From JAGQYP01 sp041392305 (GTDB lineage Bacteria > Bacteroidota > Bacteroidia > Flavobacteriales_D > Crocinitomicaceae), in contig JAWKMJ010000003.1 in assembly GCA_041392305.1 (NCBI GenBank), positions 186,001 to 250,000 on the forward strand: a DNA stretch of 64,000 nt, in the 5' to 3' direction. Each line of letters starts with the position of its first letter. Positions within the stretch are counted from its first letter, which is position 1. The position numbers and the translations under genes were made by a program. Below the pieces are notes generated by a model that was not told the DNA's origin, did no database searches, and worked only from the letters and a program-made list of their open reading frames with translations. This document shows, piece by piece, positions 17,001 through 26,113 of the stretch.

Positions 17001-17543
17001 ATGTTTAGTTTGTTAAGAAAAAAGAAAGTCAATGAAGACAAAATAGCGAACATCATTGTAAACTCCATCTTTGAATCTGTAGATAAGAGCTTTCACGATG
17101 TGACCTGTTTAATAAACGAAGATCCAGCCTTTGAAAAATCACCCAATCTCTCAGATCAAGACTCTGAATATTTCCTATTTATTGTTATTTGTGGAAATAT
17201 CAACAACTTGTACAAGCATTTCTCAGTAGAACAAGCATCTAAGATCGAAACTAAGATTATAGAAAAATTAGCTGTTATTTTCGAAAAGGAATTTTTGCAG
17301 GTTGAAAGGTATTTAGGGAAGTTCCAATCTTATATTAATTCAATCAATAAGCCTTCAAAAAACTTCCTTTACGGGATGTCCAAGGCGTTATTTTACAAAT
17401 ACGATCTCAATGATTTTCAAGATGATTACTTCAAAAAAATGAGAACACCGAACCCCATTTTCTTAAAGCGAATGGATGAAGTTATGGATCGATTTTTATG
17501 GGATTGGAAAAGCTTTAATGATAAGTACAAAATATCAGTATAA
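17001..17543 (+). CDS. Uncharacterised cytoplasmic protein
   Basis: I do not recognise this 180-residue protein. It has no signal peptide or membrane helix. It starts FSLLRKKKVNEDKIANII and looks mainly helical, with a repeated pattern of hydrophobic and charged residues and aromatic clusters (FLWDWKSFNDKY at the C terminus). The start at 17001 is chosen because a perfect AGGAGG precedes it and a -7 promoter lies just upstream, inside the longer open frame. It is a single gene ended by a bidirectional terminator. Confidence 0.75.
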   Translation: MFSLLRKKKVNEDKIANIIVNSIFESVDKSFHDVTCLINEDPAFEKSPNLSDQDSEYFLFIVICGNINNLYKHFSVEQASKIETKIIEKLAVIFEKEFLQVERYLGKFQSYINSINKPSKNFLYGMSKALFYKYDLNDFQDDYFKKMRTPNPIFLKRMDEVMDRFLWDWKSFNDKYKISV

Positions 17544-17576
17544 AAAAAGGGATTCGATTGAATCCCTTTTTATTTC
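17544..17576. terminator. Bidirectional terminator between convergent genes
   Basis: GGGATTC-GATT-GAATCCC is flanked by A7 on the left and T5 with further T-rich sequence on the right. It can therefore stop transcription from both the plus-strand gene and the minus-strand BNR gene. Confidence 0.88.
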
Positions 17577-17577
17577 T

Positions 17578-20500
17578 CTATTTTTTTAGAAAGTCTGTTT
17601 TCGACTGCAATTGTTCTAATTTCGCTTCAGGGTTGTCTTTAAGCCTAAACCCTGTAAACTTAGCAATCTCCTTATTTAAAATAGATTTGTAAGTACTTTC
17701 AGCCTCTTCGTACGCCTTTTTCAAACCTTTCAAATTCTCGAGTTGATTTTTCCCAGGTTTTCCAAAATATCCCGAAACAGAACTCATCAAATCACTTATT
17801 TTTTCTCTTAATTGCGGTTCCGCGGCACCTACATAATTATCTCCCGAAGTGATCACTAACGTTTTCTTCAAGCCGTTTAATCTCTCTACCATAGGAAGTA
17901 CCTCTTTCTTGTATTTATTATTCTCTTTATAATTTTCGGCCAATTTTAAATAGAAATCAATTTGATGAACCAAATAGGCCAAATCTTCAGTCAAATTGTA
18001 TATTTCCATTGTTGTAGCGTACTGTATTTTGCGATCTTCGAGAGAAAACACAGAGTTCTCAGGATAAGCAATCTCGATTTCAGTCGTGTATTCCTTTTTT
18101 CCTTTTGTGATAATCACTTTATATTTCCCAGCCTCGACTCTTGGTGAGATAAACCCTCCAAAATCAAGAGTTTTTCCTTGCGCAATTTTCGGGGAAATCA
18201 TAGAGTAATTCCATTCAACGATATTCAGCCCTTTTTTCTTTTCTGCCCCGATAGTGGTAATTAGCTTATCATTCAGATCTCGAATTTCAAGATTCATTTT
18301 CCCAAAAGTGTGTCGCTTTTTCAAAAAGTAAATGATCTTTGCATTATCCGAAGGATTGGAACCTACAAACTGTGTTTCTGTTGAAGTATTGCCAAAACTA
18401 CTCTCATCTGACATAAAATAAACTGGAGTTGGAATAAAAGTCAACTCCTCTTTAAAACCATCTGTTTTCGTATCCTCAGTCAATAATTTTCTAATTGGGC
18501 TCAAATCATCGAGTAGGATAATTCCTCTGCCATGAGTACCCATAACCAAATCATGTTTTTTTGGATGCATTTCCATATAGTGAATTGCAACACTGGGCAT
18601 ATTATTTTCAAATTTGATCCAGTTTTCCCCTCCATTAATACTTACATAGAGTCCCAATTCAGTTCCCAAAAAAATCAGTTTTTCATTTACATTATCCTGC
18701 TCAAAAGAACGGGTAAATCCAATCACAGTTGAATCTACCATTAGCTTCCAAGATTTACCAAAATCAGTGGTTTTAATCAAATAGGGATGGGAATCATTTT
18801 GTGTATGTCCATCCAGAACTGCCCATGCGGTACCTTCATTAAACTTATCCGCTTCAATATGATAAACCCAGGTATTTTTAGGCGCCAATTTCCCACTGAA
18901 AGCGGCTGTCACATTCTCCCAATTTTTACCTCCATCTTTGGACAATTGTATATTCCCATCATCTGTTCCTACCCAAATTACATCTTTATTTAATGGAGAT
19001 TCTGCAATAGTAAAAATGGTACAATGATTCTCAGCACCCGAATTGTCTTTCGATAATCCACCAGAATTTTCCTGATTTAACTTGTTTGGATCATTTGTAG
19101 TAAGATCTGGGGAAATAATCCGCCAATTCTCTCCCATGTCGTCAGATACATGAACAAACTGCGACCCTAAATATAGTCTATCCGGATAGTGAATACTAGT
19201 TGAAAGGGCTGCATTCCAATTGAATCTAAGTTTTTGATCAATCGATTCTGGATAAGGTTTTACAATCTTTAACTGTCTGGATTTTTGATCAAAGCGCCAA
19301 ACATTCTCAGCCCCTTGCATTTCACTATAAACGATATTTGAATTTGTTGGATGCGGAAATACACGAAATCCATCTCCCATTCCAACACTTAGCCAATCAC
19401 GAGCTTCTATTCCTGCGGGTGAGGAAGAAGGTCCAATCCAAGAACCATTATCTTGAAGTCCTCCGTAAATATTGTACGGTTCTTCATTGTCCATAGAGAT
19501 GTGGTAGTATTGAGAAAGTGGAAGGTTTTCAACTCTTTCCATGGTCACACATTTATTCAGCGATCTATATAAACCACCATCTGTTGCGACTAACATTTTA
19601 TCGGAATCTTCAATATCAAACCAGATATCATGAATATCAGAATGCATGAAGCCCAGTCCTACAAAAGTCTTACCCCCGTCCTTAGATATCGCACCGCTCA
19701 ATCCAGCTTTCGCGATAACATTTGCATCTTTAGGATCGACTACAATTCTTGAAAAATAAAATGGTCGAACAGTAAGATCAAAATCATTGTTCAAATGTTT
19801 CCATGAATTTCCAGCATCTTCAGATCTGTATAGTCCTTTATCTTCATCCTTTTCGGATTCCACGACAGCGTAGATAACTTTTGGATCCAAGGGAGCTAGA
19901 GCCACCCCTATTCTTCCTAATTTTCCTTCTGGAAAACCATTATGAATCTTCTTCCATGTTTTCCCTCCATCTGCAGTTTTGTAGAGTGCGCTATTTGAAC
20001 CTCCAGAGTTGAAAGACCAGGCAGTTCTTCTAAATTCCCAAAATGATGCGTACATCGTGTTGAAATCGTTGGGATCTACTATCAGATCTGAACAACCGGT
20101 TTTCTCATCTATATAGAAAATTTTCTCCCAAGTTTGCCCTCCATTGGAAGAATGGTAAACTCCTCTTTCTTCAGAATCTCCCCAAAGTGCACCTAAAACA
20201 CCGACAAAAATCTCTTGAGAATTTTCAGGATTGATGAGGATATTCGAAATTCTTTCCGATTTCTCCAAACCCATTTTTTTCCAGTTGGCACCGCCATCTT
20301 CTGATTTATAAATCCCATCACCAATAGATGTAGAATTTCTTGTCCAAGTTTCTCCTGTTCCCACCCAAACAACGCGATCCGGGTCATTTGGATCTACCTT
20401 TACAGTTCCAATTGATTGACAATACTTATCGAAAATAGGAGTAAAAAGGACTCCCCCATCAGTTGACTTCCACACTCCACCACCAGCAGTTCCAATATAA

Positions 20501-20682
20501 ACAGTTAATTTATCTGAAGGATGACCTTCAATATCTGAAACCCTTCCACTCATTAAAGCCGGTCCAATATGCCTTGCCTCCATGGAACCAAAGAGTTCCT
20601 GAGCTGAAAGCGTTTTTAAAAAATTTTGCGTAAATGCTCCGGAAAGGGAAAATACTCCCAGTAATATAAGCAGTTTTTTCAT
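17578..20682 (-). CDS. Exported BNR/sortilin-like multi-propeller protein
   Basis: This 1034-residue protein has a signal peptide and then many BNR/Asp-box repeats of the type SxDGGxxW (KSTDGGVLF, KSEDGGANW, YRSEDAGNSW, SKDGGKNW). Together these form Vps10/sortilin-like or YCF48-like propellers. The start MEARHIGPALMSGRVSDIEG is characteristic of a large, widespread Bacteroidota family of exported 'glycosyl hydrolase/VPS10' proteins of unproven function. The C-terminal 250 residues are a separate region with a helical end. No T9SS sorting domain is present. It lies just 6 bases after the LolA-like gene in the same direction. Confidence 0.85.
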   Translation of the reverse strand: MKKLLILLGVFSLSGAFTQNFLKTLSAQELFGSMEARHIGPALMSGRVSDIEGHPSDKLTVYIGTAGGGVWKSTDGGVLFTPIFDKYCQSIGTVKVDPNDPDRVVWVGTGETWTRNSTSIGDGIYKSEDGGANWKKMGLEKSERISNILINPENSQEIFVGVLGALWGDSEERGVYHSSNGGQTWEKIFYIDEKTGCSDLIVDPNDFNTMYASFWEFRRTAWSFNSGGSNSALYKTADGGKTWKKIHNGFPEGKLGRIGVALAPLDPKVIYAVVESEKDEDKGLYRSEDAGNSWKHLNNDFDLTVRPFYFSRIVVDPKDANVIAKAGLSGAISKDGGKTFVGLGFMHSDIHDIWFDIEDSDKMLVATDGGLYRSLNKCVTMERVENLPLSQYYHISMDNEEPYNIYGGLQDNGSWIGPSSSPAGIEARDWLSVGMGDGFRVFPHPTNSNIVYSEMQGAENVWRFDQKSRQLKIVKPYPESIDQKLRFNWNAALSTSIHYPDRLYLGSQFVHVSDDMGENWRIISPDLTTNDPNKLNQENSGGLSKDNSGAENHCTIFTIAESPLNKDVIWVGTDDGNIQLSKDGGKNWENVTAAFSGKLAPKNTWVYHIEADKFNEGTAWAVLDGHTQNDSHPYLIKTTDFGKSWKLMVDSTVIGFTRSFEQDNVNEKLIFLGTELGLYVSINGGENWIKFENNMPSVAIHYMEMHPKKHDLVMGTHGRGIILLDDLSPIRKLLTEDTKTDGFKEELTFIPTPVYFMSDESSFGNTSTETQFVGSNPSDNAKIIYFLKKRHTFGKMNLEIRDLNDKLITTIGAEKKKGLNIVEWNYSMISPKIAQGKTLDFGGFISPRVEAGKYKVIITKGKKEYTTEIEIAYPENSVFSLEDRKIQYATTMEIYNLTEDLAYLVHQIDFYLKLAENYKENNKYKKEVLPMVERLNGLKKTLVITSGDNYVGAAEPQLREKISDLMSSVSGYFGKPGKNQLENLKGLKKAYEEAESTYKSILNKEIAKFTGFRLKDNPEAKLEQLQSKTDFLKK

Positions 20683-20688
20683 GATGAT

Positions 20689-21444
20689 TTAGTTTTTTTC
20701 GTAGGCTGAAAAATCGAACATCGATTTATCTTCTTCCACGTTGATTTCGATTTTCTCCATTGTGATGGTTTGCCCTTGTCCATCTCCATCTTTCAATTGT
20801 TCTTTAATTGAAAACGGGAAGAATAAGCCATCCACCTCATCATAATCCGAGAATACGGTTTGTGAAGTTTTTCCAGCCATTGGACCCATTTTAATCGTAG
20901 TTTCTATTACAATAGGCACATAATTTTCTTTATCAAAATAATAGTACATCACATCATCAACCTCTTTTCCTTCATTGAGTTTTTTCCCCGTGATAAACTT
21001 CAATTTAAAGCAATCCACACCTTCCACAGTCTCATCTTCGAGTTTCTCAAGTGTATAACCTTTTTCCTTATAATTTAGAAAGGGAGAGGGAAAATCACCT
21101 TTATTTCTTTTTAGATTTTCAAGAGACTCTGCATCAATTTCTTCCATTTTTTGGGTCATAAAATTCATTTCGTACCCTTTTTCTCCATCGAATACCTGCT
21201 GCACCATAGTTTTTCCTTGCATAGTAAAACTAGAATACGACTTTCCATCTGCAAAGCTGTACATTAAGACCGGGATCTTCATCCCCTGTACACTCACTGA
21301 AGCCTGAATTTTCTGGCTTTTAACTTTTGCCCAATTCTCTGCTCCGCCAATATTCTCAAGATAGGTAGCAACAATTTCATCTGCCGTTTGATTATAAGCT
21401 AAACAAGCCCATAGCAAACCTCCAATCATAAATACAATCTTCAT
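20689..21444 (-). CDS. LolA/LppX-like exported lipid-binding protein
   Basis: The frame opens at 21477, but the ATG at 21444 begins a proper signal peptide (KIVFMIGGLLWACLAYNQ), so it is the likelier start (251 residues). The mature part (TADEIVATYLENIGGAENWAKVKSQKI ...) has the layout of the Bacteroidota outer-membrane lipoprotein-sorting-like proteins: a concave beta-sheet with the late motif PFSIKEQ. The family is thought to carry lipids or lipoproteins across the periplasm. The stop is 6 bases before the ATG of the BNR gene, which indicates an operon. Confidence 0.75.
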   Translation of the reverse strand: MKIVFMIGGLLWACLAYNQTADEIVATYLENIGGAENWAKVKSQKIQASVSVQGMKIPVLMYSFADGKSYSSFTMQGKTMVQQVFDGEKGYEMNFMTQKMEEIDAESLENLKRNKGDFPSPFLNYKEKGYTLEKLEDETVEGVDCFKLKFITGKKLNEGKEVDDVMYYYFDKENYVPIVIETTIKMGPMAGKTSQTVFSDYDEVDGLFFPFSIKEQLKDGDGQGQTITMEKIEINVEEDKSMFDFSAYEKN

Positions 21445-21546
21445 TTTTCCAAGTTTTTTTTCAAAAATAAACAACATGAAGCGTGCCGATTCTAAAAAAA
21501 TGATGAACGGATTGAAGTTTGTATGAATAGAACGAATAAGATGAAC

Positions 21547-22110
21547 CTATTTTTTCTTTTTGAGTTTTTGATTTAGTCGTTTTTCAATGACTTTGAAAAG
21601 AAGTTTTACATCTTGTTCATTCAGCTTTCGACCAAATTTGATCTTTTTGCCCATCATTTCAAATTGCATGGTCTCTTTACCTAATTCCCAATAAGAATTT
21701 TCAAAAGCTTTGATCCATTTGCTTTCATTGTACTCTATCTCCTCGAACTTTTTGATGTTTTCGATAAAGTACTTATTTGCCTTTCCGTAGGTACGAATGG
21801 ATTTTTTAAAAACGAGATATTCGTCATCGATTTTTATTAGTTCTTTTCCCCATTTGATCCACAGCAAAGATTTTATAGAACGAAACTCAAAATAGAACCA
21901 AAAAACCAGAAATGCAGCGAAGTAGATTTGTTGATCCTGATTAAATAATCCTGCTGCAAAATTATAAACAATATAGATTCCCACATAGGTCCAAGCAATC
22001 ACCCACCCGAAGAGCATAGCATTTTTCCAATCAACGCTAGGTGGGGTAATCACGATGGTAGTAAAGCCTTTTTGATCCTCAAAAGTAATGCGTTCACCTA
22101 TTTTTTTCAT
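21547..22110 (-). CDS. Small membrane protein with two helices
   Basis: This 187-residue protein has two hydrophobic segments (about 30-52 and 62-80: AMLFGWVIAWTYVGIYIVYN and IYFAAFLVFWFYFEF). A basic cytoplasmic part follows, ending KRLNQKLKKKK. The later region (FEEIEYNESKWIKAFENSYW) may be a small PH-like fold as in DUF-type membrane proteins, but I cannot name the family. Confidence 0.65.
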   Translation of the reverse strand: MKKIGERITFEDQKGFTTIVITPPSVDWKNAMLFGWVIAWTYVGIYIVYNFAAGLFNQDQQIYFAAFLVFWFYFEFRSIKSLLWIKWGKELIKIDDEYLVFKKSIRTYGKANKYFIENIKKFEEIEYNESKWIKAFENSYWELGKETMQFEMMGKKIKFGRKLNEQDVKLLFKVIEKRLNQKLKKKK

Positions 22111-22149
22111 AGGTGCAAATATAAGGGATTCTTATGACGAGAAGTTCAT

Positions 22150-22953
22150 TTATTTTTCGATGATCTGAATTTCAACGCGTCGATTGGCTAGTTTTTCCGC
22201 TTCACTTAGTTCTAATTTATAAATTGGTTTCGTTCTACCAAAACCTTTATAGGAAAGTCGATCTTGCGCAATTCCAGCAATAACCAATTGATCATGAATA
22301 TACTTGGCCCGATTAAAAGAAAGTTTGTATTCCGAATTGTCAATATCCCATCCATCGTCATGATCGGTTTCACAACAAATATGCCCTTGAAGTTCGATTT
22401 TTAAATTGGGATTATTTTTTAAGATGGTAATCAATCTATCCATTTCAGGTTTTGATTGCTCAACCAAAAAATGTCTTCCGGGAATAAAATTAAAATTCTT
22501 CAATACCAATTTATCACCCACCTTGATCTCGTCCACTTTGAGGTCTAGAGTATCTGGACTTTGTTGAATCTCGACAATTTCCTCATTTTGATCGCGGTAA
22601 AAAATGATTTGTACTCTTCTATTTTCCCGAATCCCTTTGCTATGATCTAAAGTAGCTCCGAAAATTCCCTTGCCTTGGCATTCTTTGACTGATACTTTTA
22701 GCCCTTGCAAAAAATCCTTTACAGTATTAGCACGTTTTTTTGACAAAGCCAGATTATATTCAACCGATCCTAAATAATCTGTATAGCCCATTATTTCTGC
22801 ATGACGAATAGAGCGTTCATTGATCTTTTTTTGGATCTCTGATTTTTGCACTTTGGATAATTGGAATGCATCAATATTATAGTACAGGGAAAGTGTATCT
22901 TGAGCTGAAAGCAGGTACATATTGAAGCTAAGTAGAAAGACTAAATATTTCAT
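22150..22953 (-). CDS. OmpA-family protein with two OmpA-like halves
   Basis: After a signal peptide, the 267-residue protein has two regions that each look like an OmpA peptidoglycan-binding domain. The first is about 20-120 (GYTDYLGSVEYNLALSKKRA ... NRRVQIIF) and the second about 150-267 (LQGHICCETDHDDGWD ... LSFNRAKYIHDQL ... GFGRTKP ... NRRVEIQII). The second carries a CC insert in the usual GHTD loop. It probably anchors to peptidoglycan in the periplasm. It has no beta-barrel of its own. Confidence 0.85.
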   Translation of the reverse strand: MKYLVFLLSFNMYLLSAQDTLSLYYNIDAFQLSKVQKSEIQKKINERSIRHAEIMGYTDYLGSVEYNLALSKKRANTVKDFLQGLKVSVKECQGKGIFGATLDHSKGIRENRRVQIIFYRDQNEEIVEIQQSPDTLDLKVDEIKVGDKLVLKNFNFIPGRHFLVEQSKPEMDRLITILKNNPNLKIELQGHICCETDHDDGWDIDNSEYKLSFNRAKYIHDQLVIAGIAQDRLSYKGFGRTKPIYKLELSEAEKLANRRVEIQIIEK

Positions 22954-22996
22954 AAGTTGATTTTATTCGTAGAACGACCAGAAAAAAATAAGTTAC

Positions 22997-23021
22997 AAAA
23001 AAGGCCGACAATCGCCGGCCT
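22997..23021 (-). terminator. Intrinsic terminator after the beta-barrel gene
   Basis: Read on the minus strand, AGGCCG-GCGATTGT-CGGCCT is followed by T6. It ends the transcript of the DUF4136 and beta-barrel genes and separates it from the OmpA gene. Confidence 0.8.
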
Positions 23022-23043
23022 GATCTTATGAGAAATTCTATCT

Positions 23044-23664
23044 CTACAGGTCTTTAAATTGTCCTGAATAACAGAACCCTATGAACAAACCTACACTTGA
23101 CATATGTTTGTAGTGAACATTATCAAACAATACTTGATTCCAACTTCCTTCCAAAGTAAATCCAAGGGAAGTATTCGGAATTTGAAAAAGGGCACCAGCA
23201 GTGGCTGAATAAGAAAAACGCCAAACCGTTTCTTGCAATTGAGCCGCCCCAATAAAACGATCGATCTCAAGATACCCCATACCGCCTTTAGCTCCGAAAA
23301 AAGGCTTCACAATATTTTTTGTTGATATGTAATAATCAATTCCCAATAGCAAATTAGAAGCATAAGAAAAGTTGAATTGTTCAGCCGTAACCGCTCCTTG
23401 ATCAAAGTAATATGTTTGACGCGGCTTGTTTTCATAAAAACCATTCCAATGCCATTGAAAACCAACTGCAACATTGTCATTCACGAAATACTTATAATCT
23501 AGCTGCACTCCTCTAAATGAGGTTGTTTTGATATAATCCCGGAAAGATGCCATAGGGAAAGCCACTCGATAGCCAGCCGACACATAAGATGCCTGAGCTA
23601 GAACACGATTTGGCAACAAACTAATTCCACAAAGGAGGATCATTAAAAATAATATCTTTTTCAT
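23044..23664 (-). CDS. Outer-membrane beta-barrel protein (porin-family-like)
   Basis: This 206-residue protein has a signal peptide (to about residue 24) followed by eight or so amphipathic strands (SYVSAGYRVAFPMASF ... VAVGFQWHWNGFYE ... FFGAKGGMGYLEIDRF ... SVGLFIGFCYSG). This is the small OmpW/OmpX-like barrel layout common in Bacteroidota. It follows the DUF4136 lipoprotein gene by 15 bases and is ended by a clear terminator. Confidence 0.75.
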   Translation of the reverse strand: MKKILFLMILLCGISLLPNRVLAQASYVSAGYRVAFPMASFRDYIKTTSFRGVQLDYKYFVNDNVAVGFQWHWNGFYENKPRQTYYFDQGAVTAEQFNFSYASNLLLGIDYYISTKNIVKPFFGAKGGMGYLEIDRFIGAAQLQETVWRFSYSATAGALFQIPNTSLGFTLEGSWNQVLFDNVHYKHMSSVGLFIGFCYSGQFKDL

Positions 23665-23679
23665 TTGAAAGTTTTTTAA

Positions 23680-24372
23680 TTAGTTTGAAGAAATGTCTAA
23701 ATACGAAGATTGAATAAAGGCTTCATTGATCCCTCTATCGATTCGGGTATACTTATTAAAGTTTCCAGATTCATTGAGAACTCCAATAATACTAGCAACC
23801 CAAACAGATTCAATTTGAGAACCATTAAAATTCTTTTTGTCGAATAATTCCCAAATCAAAGTACCTCTTCTGTTAAAATACTCGTAAGAATAACATCCAC
23901 CGTACCAAGGATAACCGTAGCTTGGATAACCCCATCCTGGGTAACCCCATCCGTATCCAGGGTAAGGATAGTAACCCCACCAATATCCTGGATTGTAACA
24001 ATCTACTCCAGAACCTTCCGAAGTGATGTCTATGGCATGCGAAATTAAAACTAAATCTGCCAAAGCTGTGTCCGCAGTATAGGTATAACCAAAGGCCTCC
24101 ATTTTCAGTTTTAATTGATTCAAAATGTAAGATGCTGAAGACGGATCAACAATTGAATCAGATTGAACTTGGTCGCCATTTACGATTCTTACCAATCGGA
24201 TAGTGTCCTCAAAAGTAAAAGTTGTAAATTGAGAGAAGTTGGTTGACTCGTCTCCTAAAGTAACTGTCATATCCAAGGCTTCATTTTGAATAGAAACATC
24301 TGGATATTTGTAACACGAGCTCAGAAAGATAGTTCCGAGAAATGTGTAGATTAATGTTTTCGTGAAATTCAT
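23680..24372 (-). CDS. DUF4136-like lipoprotein with Gly/Tyr/Trp-rich loop
   Basis: The 230-residue protein has a lipoprotein signal (FLGTIFLSSC, lipidated cysteine at about 20). It has the DUF4136 pattern: FTTFTFEDTIR near the start, a LADLVLISHAIDI strand and a C-terminal VWVASIIGVLNE. The middle holds an odd low-complexity stretch of alternating Gly, Tyr, Trp and Pro (about residues 127-160), richer than usual for the family. It is the first gene of a two-gene operon with a beta-barrel protein, which suggests a joint envelope role. Confidence 0.75.
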   Translation of the reverse strand: MNFTKTLIYTFLGTIFLSSCYKYPDVSIQNEALDMTVTLGDESTNFSQFTTFTFEDTIRLVRIVNGDQVQSDSIVDPSSASYILNQLKLKMEAFGYTYTADTALADLVLISHAIDITSEGSGVDCYNPGYWWGYYPYPGYGWGYPGWGYPSYGYPWYGGCYSYEYFNRRGTLIWELFDKKNFNGSQIESVWVASIIGVLNESGNFNKYTRIDRGINEAFIQSSYLDISSN

Positions 24373-24391
24373 GTTTAAAAAATTTATCCGG

Positions 24392-24399
24392 CAAATATA
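24392..24399 (-). promoter_or_regulatory. -7 element of the DUF4136 operon
   Basis: The minus strand reads TATATTTG, a full TAnnTTTG match. It lies 20 bases before the ATG at 24372. Confidence 0.5.
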
Positions 24400-24457
24400 A
24401 ACAATTCAGCTGTAATAAGTTTTAGTCTCCAATCGATTAAAAAGGTTCAGAAAAATT

Positions 24458-24465
24458 TAGTTTTG
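24458..24465 (+). promoter_or_regulatory. -7 element of murB
   Basis: TAGTTTTG matches TAnnTTTG. It lies 17 bases before the murB ATG, giving a leader of about ten bases. Confidence 0.45.
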
Positions 24466-24482
24466 CTATCTAAAGTATTTTC

Positions 24483-25496
24483 ATGGAGAACAATTCACTA
24501 AAATCGTACAATACTTTTGGGCTTGATGTTCAATGCAAATCGATTCAACCTTTTACGAAAACTGAAGATCTAGATGCATTATTCGAAACGATTCGTTCCA
24601 CAAATACATCCTATTTGATTCTAGGAGGGGGGAGTAATGTTCTTTTCACAAAAGATTTTGAAGGAATTGTCTTAAAAAATGAGATCAAAGGTACTCAAGT
24701 AATTCAGGAAGATGAATCTTCTGTAATTGTGGAAGCCGGAGGAGGAGAAGTTTGGCATGAATTTGTATTGTGGACGATTGAAATGAATTATGGAGGATTG
24801 GAAAATTTGTCCTTGATTCCTGGTTCAGTTGGTGCGGCACCAATGCAAAATATTGGAGCCTATGGAGTGGAAATAAAAGATGTTTTTGATTCCTTGGATG
24901 CCTATGAAATAGCATCGGGAAAAGTTCACTCTTTTGATCTTACTTCTTGTGAATTTGGTTATCGGGAAAGCGTATTCAAAGGAAAATTGAAAAATAAATA
25001 TGTTATCACCAAAGTACGATTTAAACTATCCAAAGCAGGTAATCATAAATTAAATACTAGCTATGGAATGATCAACGAAGAACTTCAAAAACAAGGGATT
25101 GCAGAACCAAATATTCAGCAAATAAGTGAGGCTGTTATGACTATCCGCAGATCTAAATTACCTGATCCTAAAGAAATTGGAAATAGTGGAAGTTTTTTTA
25201 AGAATCCCATTCTTCCAAATTCTCAAATTGAAAAACTGAAATCAGAATTCCCGGATATTCCAGTTTATCCAGTTGATGAAAACCATTCAAAGACCGCTGC
25301 GGGATGGTTGATAGATCAGGCAGGGTGGAAAGGATATAGAGAGGGCGACTTTGGAGTTCATGAAAAACAAGCCTTGGTACTTGTTAATTATGGTCTTGCT
25401 AAAGGTAAGCAGATTTACAATTTATCTGAAAAAATCATCTTATCCATCAAGGAAAAATTTGGAATTGAGTTAGAAAGAGAAGTGAATATTTATTGA
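24483..25496 (+). CDS. murB: UDP-N-acetylenolpyruvoylglucosamine reductase MurB
   Basis: MurB reduces UDP-GlcNAc-enolpyruvate to UDP-MurNAc with FAD and NADPH in peptidoglycan synthesis. At 337 residues it has the type I length. It shows the FAD motifs LGGGSNVLFTKDFEG (about 47-61) and IPGSVGAAPMQNIGAYGVE (about 118-136). The YRES loop, the catalytic serine in GNSGSFFKNP, KTAAGWLIDQAGWKG and the C-terminal glutamate region are also present. Its 3' end overlaps the convergent lipoprotein gene by 7 bases. Confidence 0.97.
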   Translation: MENNSLKSYNTFGLDVQCKSIQPFTKTEDLDALFETIRSTNTSYLILGGGSNVLFTKDFEGIVLKNEIKGTQVIQEDESSVIVEAGGGEVWHEFVLWTIEMNYGGLENLSLIPGSVGAAPMQNIGAYGVEIKDVFDSLDAYEIASGKVHSFDLTSCEFGYRESVFKGKLKNKYVITKVRFKLSKAGNHKLNTSYGMINEELQKQGIAEPNIQQISEAVMTIRRSKLPDPKEIGNSGSFFKNPILPNSQIEKLKSEFPDIPVYPVDENHSKTAAGWLIDQAGWKGYREGDFGVHEKQALVLVNYGLAKGKQIYNLSEKIILSIKEKFGIELEREVNIY

Positions 25497-26113
25497 TACA
25501 TCTTATTCCCTTTTATCCTAGAAATAATGATTGGACTCAAAGAATCCACTAACTCTTTGCGAATTAATTTATCATCCACTTCTTCTGCAACTTCGGGTAG
25601 GTACTTGCCTTCTTTGTAAACATAGCGAACAGCAAATGAACCAGCTTCTATATCCGGATGACGGATAATTAGATCGTTATATCCCGATTGGCTTGTCCTC
25701 ATTTCTACTAAATCTCCAACAAATCGATTCATAAGCACCCACTTCTTATTTTCCTTGACCATTAAAATCGTTCTACGAATAGGAAAATCATGGACACGGC
25801 TCGCAATCGTTACTCCAAAAATATCTTCTAAATCTTTCGCGTCGTTAAACTTAAATACCCTGTAAAAATTGGCCATACACGGTGGATCAAACATGTTGAT
25901 TGAATCCCTCAACGAATCCTTAGGAATATCTTTACAAAGTCCAGCTTCTTCTAAAATTGAAGGGATTCGAGAGTCTTGAAATGGTTGAAATTGGATAGGA
26001 ATTAATATGGTATCCGGGACAAAAGTTTCTTCATTTTTTACCGCAGATGATTCAGAAGTACAAGAAGTGAGCACAATCAGAATCAAAAGGTATGTTCCAA
26101 GAAGTAACTTCAT
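25490..26113 (-). CDS. Uncharacterised lipoprotein
   Basis: This 207-residue protein has a lipoprotein signal peptide (TYLLILIVLTSCTSES, lipidated cysteine at about 18). I do not recognise the mature domain. It contains PPCMANFYRVFKF and a basic, strand-rich C-terminal half. It abuts the DUF2807 gene on its 5' side with no gap, so the two are co-transcribed. Both products are predicted to sit in the envelope. Confidence 0.7.
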   Translation of the reverse strand: MKLLLGTYLLILIVLTSCTSESSAVKNEETFVPDTILIPIQFQPFQDSRIPSILEEAGLCKDIPKDSLRDSINMFDPPCMANFYRVFKFNDAKDLEDIFGVTIASRVHDFPIRRTILMVKENKKWVLMNRFVGDLVEMRTSQSGYNDLIIRHPDIEAGSFAVRYVYKEGKYLPEVAEEVDDKLIRKELVDSLSPIIISRIKGNKMYQ

